From NCBI GenBank assembly GCA_947175265.1, contig CAMWMD010000007.1:27337-91336 (forward strand): a DNA stretch of 64,000 nt, given 5' to 3'. The DNA comes from an uncultured Porphyromonadaceae bacterium. GTDB taxonomy: Bacteria; Bacteroidota; Bacteroidia; Bacteroidales; Muribaculaceae. This document shows, piece after piece, positions 55,883 through 63,122 of this stretch; the stretch's first letter is position 1; each line of letters starts with the position of its first letter. The translations under genes and the position numbers were made by a program. Under the pieces are notes generated by a model, which saw only the letters and a program-made list of their open reading frames with translations, made no database searches and had not been told where the DNA came from.

Positions 55883-56310
55883 AGGATACCACCGTCTACG
55901 ATTGCTCGGTCATAGGACTCACCCGACACCATACCGACCGGCAGGGCAACCTTACCGTAGTGGAAAACGGCAAGACACTCCCTTTTGACGTAAGGAGAAT
56001 TTACTACCTGTATGACGTGCCGGGTGGCGTGAACCGTGGCGGGCACGCACATAGGGAGCAGTACCAGTTGATCGTGGCGGTCAGCGGAAGTTTCTCGGTG
56101 ACTCTTGACGATGGAAACGTGAAACGCTCTTTCCTGCTGAATCACCCCTACCAGGGATTGCTCGTGACTCCTCGGATATGGAACACCCTCGACGACTTCT
56201 CTTCGGGTGCCGTCTGCATGGTGCTCGCTTCCGACGTATATGTAGAGGAGGAGTATGTGCGCGATTACGCCGACTTCCTGATCCTCAAAGGTAAGTCTGC
56301 ACCCGTATGA
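55879..56310 (+). CDS. FdtA/QdtA-like sugar 3,4-ketoisomerase, copy 2
   Basis: 143 residues, cupin. RQGNLTVVENGKTLPFDVRR, YYLYDVPGGVNRGGHAHREQ with His56 and His58 intact (the motif His residues of FdtA/QdtA), and a cupin end YQGLLVTPRIWNTLDDFS. It should convert dTDP-4-keto-6-deoxyglucose to the 3-keto isomer that the adjacent DegT enzyme can aminate. Its start overlaps copy 1 by 4 nt and its stop overlaps the acyltransferase start by 4 nt. Confidence 0.87.
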   Translation: MKDTTVYDCSVIGLTRHHTDRQGNLTVVENGKTLPFDVRRIYYLYDVPGGVNRGGHAHREQYQLIVAVSGSFSVTLDDGNVKRSFLLNHPYQGLLVTPRIWNTLDDFSSGAVCMVLASDVYVEEEYVRDYADFLILKGKSAPV

Positions 56311-57248
56311 TTACCTTACGCAGATACACCCCGGCCGATAAGGATTGCTGGGATAATTTCGTGAAGCGGTCGAAAAACGGCACCTTCCTGCTCAACCGCG
56401 ACTATATGGATTACCATTCCGACAGGTTCACCGACTTTTCCCTGATGATATACCGCGATGAGAGGTTATACGCCCTTCTCCCGGCTTGCTCCCGTGATGA
56501 GGAATGGGTGTCACACGCAGGGCTGACTTACGGAGGAATGGTGGCGGATGATAAATGCACGGCTGCCGAGACCCTGGAGATTTTCAGCCTCCTGCGCACT
56601 TTCCTCACAGAATCGGGCTTCCGGAGAATGGTCTACTCCCCTACCCCGTATATTTATCACACCCTCCCTTCTGAAGAAGACCTCTATGCCCTTTTCAGGG
56701 AAGGGGCCACCCTCTCGACGCGGAAAATAGCCTCGGTGGTATGCCGCGAGAATCGCCTAAAATGGCGCAATATACGGAAATCAGGAATACGGAAGGCCAA
56801 GAGATTGGGAATAACGGTAGACGGCGGAGATGACTTCCCCGGTTTCTGGAAAGTGCTCGAGGATAACCTGAAGGGGAAATACGGGGCCGCGCCGGTACAT
56901 ACCCTCGGCGAGATTATGCGGCTCCACTCGCAGTTTCCGGAAAACATACGTCTGCATACCGCCTCGCTAAACGGTATAACCGTTGCCGGAGTGCTGGTCT
57001 ACGCCACTCCGGAAGTAGCCCATTGCCAATATATCTCGGCAAGTGAGGTGGGGAAAAGGGATGGTGCCCTCGACCTCCTTTTCCATCATCTGCTTGACGA
57101 CGTCTACAAGGATGTGCGCTATTTTGATTTCGGCACCTCAAACGAGGATGAGGGAAGATACCTCAACGAATCCCTGATTTACCAGAAAGAGGGGTTCGGG
57201 GGGCGGGCCGTCTGCTATGATACATATACCCTGTCCCTTGCGGATTAA
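56307..57248 (+). CDS. GNAT/FemAB-like acyltransferase
   Basis: 313 residues. Architecture of the Acetyltransf_6/FemAB-like group: two GNAT-type halves, with NRDYMDYHSDRF near residue 30 and the C-terminal RYFDFGTSNEDEGRYLNESL and LIYQKEGFGGR. In the fdt-type context it probably N-acetylates the 3-amino sugar (FdtC/QdtC role), but it is not of the hexapeptide FdtC family; the substrate is inferred. It is coupled to FdtA copy 2 by a 4-nt overlap. Confidence 0.75.
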   Translation: MITLRRYTPADKDCWDNFVKRSKNGTFLLNRDYMDYHSDRFTDFSLMIYRDERLYALLPACSRDEEWVSHAGLTYGGMVADDKCTAAETLEIFSLLRTFLTESGFRRMVYSPTPYIYHTLPSEEDLYALFREGATLSTRKIASVVCRENRLKWRNIRKSGIRKAKRLGITVDGGDDFPGFWKVLEDNLKGKYGAAPVHTLGEIMRLHSQFPENIRLHTASLNGITVAGVLVYATPEVAHCQYISASEVGKRDGALDLLFHHLLDDVYKDVRYFDFGTSNEDEGRYLNESLIYQKEGFGGRAVCYDTYTLSLAD

Positions 57249-57285
57249 TTTGCACACCCTGCATCATGACAATTGATATTTTTGC

Positions 57286-57293
57286 TAATTTTG
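57286..57293 (+). promoter_or_regulatory. Possible -7 element of the DegT gene
   Basis: TAATTTTG lies 20 nt before the ATG in the 64-nt gap after the acyltransferase, with no TTG at -33. The gene may have its own weak promoter besides read-through. Confidence 0.4.
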
Positions 57294-57312
57294 CATCACA
57301 AAGGGTATTGTT

Positions 57313-58428
57313 ATGATAAAATTTCTTGATCTGAAGGGTGTGAACGACCGCTTCCGTAATGATATTTCCGAGGCCATGATGAGGGTATCTGATTCAGGAT
57401 GGTATCTGCTTGGTAATGAGGTCGCCTCTTTCGAACGTGAGTATGCCTCCTTTATCGGTACGAAGCATTGTGTGGGGTGCGGAAACGGCCTTGAAGCCGT
57501 TACCCTCATCTTGCGTGCATGGAAAGAGTTGGGGTTGCTGAAGGAGGGAGACGAGGTGATTGTCCCGGCCAATACCTACATAGCATCTATACTGGCGATA
57601 TCCGGAAACGGTCTCACCCCTGTGCTTGTGGAGCCTGACCCCGACACATTCCAGATTGACTCCAAGAATATAGAGAAGGCCATCACTGAGGCCACAAAAG
57701 CAGTGATGATAGTGCATCTCTACGGACGCTGTGCCTTCACACGGGAAATCGGGGAAATCGTGCGCAGTCACAACCTCCTCCTTATAGAGGACAACGCGCA
57801 GGCTCACGGTTGCCGATTTGAGGGTAGGCTCACCGGTTCATTAGGTCATGCCGCTGCCCACAGTTTCTATCCCGGAAAAAATCTCGGTGCCCTCGGCGAT
57901 GCCGGAGCCGTGACTACTGACGACGAACGTCTCGCTGCCATGGTGCGCACTCTCGCCAACTACGGTAGCAGCAGGAAATACGTGTTCGACTATCAAGGTA
58001 TAAACTCCCGCCTGGATGAACTTCAGGCAGCCATCTTGCGTGTAAAACTGCCTCATCTTGACTCCGACAACCGCCGCCGCATGGAGATTGCACGCATGTA
58101 TTGCGCAGGTATCAATCACCCTGACATCTCATTGCCGCATATCCCGGAAGAGATGACTTCAAACGTGTGGCATATATTCCCTATCCTGACTCATCGCCGC
58201 GATGAACTTCAGGCTTATCTCGCGGATAAGGAGATACAGACCCTTATACACTACCCCATTCCACCCCATAAGCAGAAATGTTACAGGGAATGGAACTCAC
58301 TATCGTTACCGATCACAGCGGCAATCCATTCCCACGAACTGTCGCTCCCAGTCTCCCCCGTAATGACAGATGAAGAAGTAGCGCACGTCATCTCTGCCAT
58401 CAACGCCTTCCCCCTTATTAGGCGGTAG
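57313..58428 (+). CDS. DegT/DnrJ/EryC1/StrS aminotransferase (FdtB-like)
   Basis: 371 residues, PLP enzyme that aminates a keto-sugar nucleotide. PLP lysine Lys189 in HSFYPGKNLGALGDAGAV; other conserved parts are GCGNGLEAVTLILRAW, VIVPANTYIASILAI, IEDNAQAHGC and NSRLDELQAAILRVKLPHLD. Next to two FdtA-like genes, a dTDP-3-keto-6-deoxyhexose substrate (Fuc3N or Qui3N type) is the best inference. It is followed by a second heptamer array. Confidence 0.9.
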   Translation: MIKFLDLKGVNDRFRNDISEAMMRVSDSGWYLLGNEVASFEREYASFIGTKHCVGCGNGLEAVTLILRAWKELGLLKEGDEVIVPANTYIASILAISGNGLTPVLVEPDPDTFQIDSKNIEKAITEATKAVMIVHLYGRCAFTREIGEIVRSHNLLLIEDNAQAHGCRFEGRLTGSLGHAAAHSFYPGKNLGALGDAGAVTTDDERLAAMVRTLANYGSSRKYVFDYQGINSRLDELQAAILRVKLPHLDSDNRRRMEIARMYCAGINHPDISLPHIPEEMTSNVWHIFPILTHRRDELQAYLADKEIQTLIHYPIPPHKQKCYREWNSLSLPITAAIHSHELSLPVSPVMTDEEVAHVISAINAFPLIRR

Positions 58429-58500
58429 GCGCAAGGCTCAAGGCGCAAGGCTCAAGGCTTGAGGCGGTAGGCTTGAGGCGGTAGGCGTAAGCCTCAAGGT
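58429..58500. repeat. Second heptanucleotide repeat array
   Basis: Directly after the DegT stop, about 10 degenerate 7-mers (AAGGCTC, AAGGCGC, TAGGCTT, GAGGCGG), of the same family and left-half orientation as 54736-54915. With it, the array pair brackets the amino-sugar cassette. Confidence 0.85.
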
Positions 58501-58580
58501 CCGATCCATCCGATTTATCCGATTTATCCGATTCCTCCTACATCCCAATCACCCAATCACCCAATTCCCTAACACCTCGA
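58501..58580. repeat. Adjacent short tandem repeats
   Basis: Immediately beyond the heptamers: three copies of a 9-mer (ATCCGATTT-like, 58507-58534) and three of an 8-mer (CCCAATCA-like, 58544-58567). A single CGAGCCTA, an inverted heptamer unit, follows near 58577. This suggests a slippage-prone tract. Confidence 0.75.
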
Positions 58581-58612
58581 GCCTAAAAAAACAAAAAATT
58601 TCATCTCAACTA

Positions 58613-58643
58613 TTGACTCATAACAACTTTTATCTTAAATTTG
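58613..58643 (+). promoter_or_regulatory. Promoter upstream of the collapsed C10 locus
   Basis: TTG (58613-58615), 20-nt spacer, TAAATTTG (58636-58643), an exact consensus match. The following about 400 nt to the C10 start carry no credible gene. They include a hairpin AGGAG / CTCCT near 58960-58985 followed by CGCTTTTTG, which could terminate or attenuate. Confidence 0.75.
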
Positions 58644-58998
58644 CAACCTGATACTCCAATACAGAAGTCCACTCTGGTGGGTTAAGTGTGGTGGGAATCA
58701 AAGCGGTCACAGAGGAGACTGCCCAATAATTTTTGGAAAAAGCGTTTATCCACGCATGTTCTTGATTTACAGAAATTCTCGCAAAATTTCATCTCTGTCA
58801 AGGATGTAGCAACGATAGATGCCCGTGGTTATGTAATAGTATGCTTCAGCCGACGATTTCATTTGAGATCTATGCTGTTGTGCTATCTGCATATATATAA
58901 GCGTGGGCTTCTGCGTTGCCGTCCAACAGAGAAAGGCAATGCGAGAAGCCACTGTAAGGAGGACGGCAACAGATACAGTCTCCTACGCTTTTTGCTTA

Positions 58999-59155
58999 CC
59001 TAACATTGTGCCGACGAGAGGAGACCCGAGGTGCTATCATTAATCTATATCTTTATGCGCAGGTTATTTTTACTATCCCTTCTTTTGACGGTGATGGCTG
59101 CTTACGCAAGACAGATCTCACCCCGGGAGGCAGTCTCCGTCGCCTCCGAGTTCCT
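58999..59155 (+). repeat. Direct repeat, upstream copy (C10 5' region)
   Basis: About 157 nt cover leader, signal peptide and start of the propeptide. It is repeated exactly 720 nt downstream with only a few mismatches, all near the ends. The identity extends through the non-coding leader. Confidence 0.9.
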
Positions 59156-59433
59156 CAACTCACGCACCCCCGCAACACGTGCCGCAGGTACTCCCGTCCG
59201 GGTCCCTGACGGAAAGGATCTCAAGAGCGTACAGCCCTATTACGTCTTCAACAATACCTTCAACTCCATTATCCACCACAGGTATAACGACAGTTGAAGA
59301 TGCAAATAATAATCTTGTTGATATTTATAATCTCCAAGGAATACTGCTTTACTCTAAGGTGAAAGCCTCAGAACTTCCAAGCCTTACAGCCGGCATCCAT
59401 ATCATCGAGGGGAAAAAGGTTAGGGTGAAATAA
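59055..59433 (+). pseudogene. Collapsed C10 protease gene (internal deletion plus frameshift)
   Basis: Starts like the intact gene at 59775 (MRRLFLLSLLLTVMAAYARQ), with the Spi/C10 propeptide start (SPREAVSVASEFLNSRTPAT). It runs to YYVFNN near 59258, then stops in frame. A second frame continues from about 59260 with a C-terminal sorting-like tail (NNNLVDIYNLQGILLYSKVK ... GIHIIEGKKVRVK) ending at 59433. The catalytic domain is missing. It is best read as a degenerated or internally deleted paralogue. A terminator follows. Confidence 0.8.
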
Positions 59434-59489
59434 GACAATAAAATTTGTGATTTCGAAATAAAAATATCCACGACTTGCCTTTTTGAGAG

Positions 59490-59521
59490 TGTGCTCCGTG
59501 AGTGAGAACTTGCGGGGCACA
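59490..59521 (+). terminator. Terminator after the collapsed C10 locus
   Basis: Stem TGTGCTCCG / CGGGGCACA (one G-U pair), followed by TTTTCTCTTTC. Confidence 0.75.
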
Positions 59522-59596
59522 TTTTCTCTTTCTATATTATTTTTACAGACCTCCCCCAAAAAAACTAAAATAATTATTAAATCTTTCGTTAAAGTG

Positions 59597-59627
59597 TTGA
59601 CAAATCCGCTACATTGTTGTATCTTTG
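59597..59627 (+). promoter_or_regulatory. Promoter of the intact C10 protease gene
   Basis: TTG (59597-59599), 20-nt spacer, TATCTTTG (59620-59627), an exact consensus. It predicts a leader of about 140 nt, whose second half is nearly identical to the leader of the collapsed copy. Confidence 0.85.
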
Positions 59628-59718
59628 TACTTTAAATAATCGTGAACTAAAAAAGCGTCTGTCACGGTCGCATTACCCTAACAAGTGCTCCTGACACTGT
59701 CTCCCACGCTTTATCTTG

Positions 59719-59875
59719 CCTAACATTGTGCCGACGAGAGGAGACCCGAGGTGCTATCATTAATCTATATCTTTATGCGCAGGTTATTTTTACTATCCCT
59801 TCTTTTGACGGTGATGGCTGCTTACGCAAGACAGATCTCACCCCAAGAGGCAGCCTCCGTCGCCTCCGAGTTCCT
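59719..59875 (+). repeat. Direct repeat, downstream copy (C10 5' region)
   Basis: Partner of 58999-59155. A further shared block, ACAA(T/G)AAAATTTGTGATTTCG, follows both genes (about 59438 and 62938). Confidence 0.9.
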
Positions 59876-62800
59876 AAGTGGTCAGACATCAATAGCGGCA
59901 GAACAGTTGACCACCCGTAGTTCTAATGTTGAAAGTTCGAAAGTTGGAGCTTATCATATCATTAATTATCCTTCTGGTGGATTTGTTATTGTCGGCGGCG
60001 ACGATCGAATGGCTAAAATTATTGGCTATTCCGATAAGGGACAAATAAATACCGAAAGACTTCCCTTACAGTTGAAAAATATTCTAGAAGGATATGAAAA
60101 AGTATATGCTGAATTGAAGGGAAATGATGCGATGCACAATTCTTGGGCTACCACCTTGACACGGGCGTCTGAGGAAGTTGTACTGAATACAGCCAATTGG
60201 AATCAGTTTTGGCCATACAATGTTAAGGCACCGCAATTCAACGAAGAAAACGGGCCGATCGGTTGTGTCGCCACTGCCCTTGCCATAATCATGAAATATA
60301 ATGAATATCCGGTCAAGGTCGTCACTCCGTTTAAGCACAAATGGTTTTCAGAAGGCACACCTCACACCTACGATTTTGGAAATATGAACCTCAACTATTC
60401 ATTGACCAAAGATGATTATGAATGGGGGGAGACACTATCGAAAGAAGAAGAGGAAGCCGTGGCTGAAATTCTATACGCTGCGGCTGCCACAGTGAATATG
60501 CAGTTTGGCAATGGCTCAAGTTCAGCAACATTGGCTGACAAAGCCCACAGACTTCGTGAGTGGTTTGGTTTCTCACCCGATTGCCAGTATATCTGCCGTT
60601 CATATTTCAATGATGAAAAATGGCATTCACTGGTGAAAGAACAAATCTCACATAAGATGCCGGTTCTTTATGAAGGATATGGTGGAGGTGGACACACTTT
60701 TGTGTTGGATGGATATAACTCCGAAGGACTCTTTCACATCAACTGGGGGTGGGGAGGATATGAAAATGGTTTCTTCCGGCTCGATGATCTTAAGGAATAC
60801 AACAATCGTCAAGGTATGATAATAAATTTGAAACCCGCTGACGACCCTTATGATTATCTAAATAAATACTCAAGAATATGGGTAGACTCAGGATCTGTTT
60901 TTGATATGACAGGAATTGGAGAGTCGGCCGGTCTTAGGATAGATCGGGAAATTATAGAGTCGGGTGTGCCCTTTAGAGCGAATCTGGGAGTACCTACTTG
61001 GCCAAATGATTTTGAAGGTTATGACGGGCTCGCGTTAATTGATGAATCAGATAAAATTATTGAGGTTGCGCAAAATTCTGTCCAAAAGGTTGAAGTCTCT
61101 ATTTATGATTGGTATGTAAATGCCGGTAGGGATTGGACGTGTTACGGTGTTAAGAATTGGTATGACGTTATTTTCAGTTCTCCAATAAAAGACACATATA
61201 AATTAGCTTATGTGGCCAAAGAGAATAATGATAGCGATTGGAAACTGGTGTTCGGAAGTATGGATGCACCAACAATTATTCCTGTGACCGGAAATAAACC
61301 GGGGTTAGTGGAAATAAGCTATAAGATTCTTCATGGTGACCCCTCAAAAATAACGATAACCCCTCCGGATCGCCAATACATGATTGGAGATTATTTTTAT
61401 AATTATAATGATGTAAAGGTTTCTGATGGTATAGTTGCAGAATATGAAAATGGCAATTTAGTGGGTCATTTTACCCCATTCAGAGCAACAAATGATGGTT
61501 TGGCTCACATATTGCAAAACAGTAAAGAGGAATTGGGGCTATATTATATGGGTTATGACGAACTGATTGAAAAATCTTATCATGTCACTACACCCGGCAC
61601 TCTCGCCTCCATGATTTCTGAAGAGGATAAGATGAAAATCGGTACGATTCATCTCTCCGGTGACCTTAAAGGAGAGGATATGGATGTGGTGGCAGATCTT
61701 CCCTTCCTCTTATATCTTGATATGGAAAATGTGCATTTTGTGGAAGTGAACAGAGGGGATGAGATTGATTATGAAGACTATATCCCTCGTTTTGCCATGT
61801 ATCCATATACCAGATCTTTTTCACCGCTTTATGAGAGAATCAAATTTCCCAAAAATCTGAAAGGATTTGGACAAATTTCTATGGCCACATGGAATGCTGA
61901 GGCACTTGACCTTCCGGAGAGTGTGGAAGCAATCGGATATGGTGCTCTTCAGCAACTGCCGGAATTTTCCTCATTACATTTTGTAAATGTGAATAATCCC
62001 AAACCTATAAAACTCGAGGCGTATAATTTTGCCCACTCCGATAATAACCTTGTTCTCTTTGTACCTCAAGGGACTAAAGCTTCTTATCAAAACGACTCCG
62101 GCTGGAGTGCTGTGTTTAATGAGATAAGGGAAGTTGATCCTGATAGCCCATTTGTGGGAGAGTATGTAGACGAAGAGAATGTAAGATATCTGATACTGGC
62201 AGATTGTGCAGCTGTAGTCGGATTCCGCGGAAAAAGTCAGATAGGCAGTGTAAAGGATTTTGTGGAATACAATGGTAAACAATATCCCGTGGAATATGGT
62301 GTGAAGAGGAAATTGAATGCTCCTGAAAATCTTGTAGCTAATACCCGAGAAGATTTTAACTGGCATGATAACTATGCAACCAATGTCTACTATACTGCGT
62401 TGAATAACACTGATAAGAATATTTATGCTGACAGAATATTCTATCCCGGTGGTGCCCGCTCTTCTGCCGGAGAAGAGATGTTCACTTATGAAATAGATAA
62501 AGAGAAGTCGGCAGTGAGAGTGACCCCGAACCCAATGGTGGAAGGTGTGAAGATTACAAGTGTGGTTATAAATGGTCAGGAATATCCTACTAACGACAAG
62601 AACATATATCTCTTCTCGACAAGATCAGAGATGAATGTTAAGGTAAACTACACTCTGTTCGATACCTTACAGTTTAGTACTGAATATGATGACGTTATTA
62701 ATAACAAGTTACCTCAGACAAATATTGATCTTGCATCAGTGGAGGAGATGGAGGCTGATATAGATATGTCCTCTCCTGTAAGGATCTATGATACTAATGG

Positions 62801-62897
62801 CAAGTTACTCTTCTCAGGTATGCTGAAAGAAGCCGGTCTTGCGAAGGGTTTCTATGTTATGGTTCAGAATAATAAGGCTAAATTAATCTATAGATAA
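59775..62897 (+). CDS. Secreted C10 (streptopain-type) cysteine protease
   Basis: 1040 residues from the ATG at 59775 (MRRLFLLSLLLTVMAAYARQ signal peptide); the longer frame from 59751 adds non-signal residues. A Spi-type propeptide (about 20-120; GGFVIVGGDDRMAKIIGYSD) is followed by a C10 catalytic domain with Cys164 in GPIGCVATALAIIMKY and His307 in GGGGHTFVLDGY, then FHINWGWGGYENGFFRL. Residues about 620-790 have leucine-rich/BspA-like segments. The C-terminus (RIYDTNGKLLFSG ... KAKLIYR) resembles a T9SS sorting tail. A surface or secreted protease for host or dietary protein is likely. Confidence 0.9.
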   Translation: MRRLFLLSLLLTVMAAYARQISPQEAASVASEFLSGQTSIAAEQLTTRSSNVESSKVGAYHIINYPSGGFVIVGGDDRMAKIIGYSDKGQINTERLPLQLKNILEGYEKVYAELKGNDAMHNSWATTLTRASEEVVLNTANWNQFWPYNVKAPQFNEENGPIGCVATALAIIMKYNEYPVKVVTPFKHKWFSEGTPHTYDFGNMNLNYSLTKDDYEWGETLSKEEEEAVAEILYAAAATVNMQFGNGSSSATLADKAHRLREWFGFSPDCQYICRSYFNDEKWHSLVKEQISHKMPVLYEGYGGGGHTFVLDGYNSEGLFHINWGWGGYENGFFRLDDLKEYNNRQGMIINLKPADDPYDYLNKYSRIWVDSGSVFDMTGIGESAGLRIDREIIESGVPFRANLGVPTWPNDFEGYDGLALIDESDKIIEVAQNSVQKVEVSIYDWYVNAGRDWTCYGVKNWYDVIFSSPIKDTYKLAYVAKENNDSDWKLVFGSMDAPTIIPVTGNKPGLVEISYKILHGDPSKITITPPDRQYMIGDYFYNYNDVKVSDGIVAEYENGNLVGHFTPFRATNDGLAHILQNSKEELGLYYMGYDELIEKSYHVTTPGTLASMISEEDKMKIGTIHLSGDLKGEDMDVVADLPFLLYLDMENVHFVEVNRGDEIDYEDYIPRFAMYPYTRSFSPLYERIKFPKNLKGFGQISMATWNAEALDLPESVEAIGYGALQQLPEFSSLHFVNVNNPKPIKLEAYNFAHSDNNLVLFVPQGTKASYQNDSGWSAVFNEIREVDPDSPFVGEYVDEENVRYLILADCAAVVGFRGKSQIGSVKDFVEYNGKQYPVEYGVKRKLNAPENLVANTREDFNWHDNYATNVYYTALNNTDKNIYADRIFYPGGARSSAGEEMFTYEIDKEKSAVRVTPNPMVEGVKITSVVINGQEYPTNDKNIYLFSTRSEMNVKVNYTLFDTLQFSTEYDDVINNKLPQTNIDLASVEEMEADIDMSSPVRIYDTNGKLLFSGMLKEAGLAKGFYVMVQNNKAKLIYR

Positions 62898-62984
62898 TAC
62901 CCCAACCGGAATATACCTCCTTCGTCAGGGTAACAAGACAAGAAAATTTGTGATTTCGAAATAATATTTCTGCTTTTATAATGA

Positions 62985-63025
62985 GGGGGAGTGTGTCCGC
63001 GAGGGTATACACTCCCCCCCTTTTT
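62985..63025 (+). terminator. Terminator of the C10 protease gene
   Basis: Stem GGGGGAGTGTGT / ATACACTCCCCC (11-12 bp with one G-U pair), followed by CCTTTTTATT. Confidence 0.9.
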
Positions 63026-63066
63026 ATTACCTGCAATATACAGGTGATATATATGACTATGATATT

Positions 63067-63074
63067 TAATTTTG
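63067..63074 (+). promoter_or_regulatory. -7 element of the Rpn-family gene
   Basis: TAATTTTG, about 49 nt upstream of the ATG at 63123. No clear -33 TTG is visible. Confidence 0.45.
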
Positions 63075-63122
63075 CTTATTTCCTCTTTATTTATTAACTT
63101 AGAGCCCTAAACAGTTACCGTC

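Noticed and set aside
58767..58952. 61-codon minus-strand frame upstream of the collapsed C10 locus
   Set aside because: No recognisable domain and no promoter; it lies in the transcribed leader of the opposite strand.
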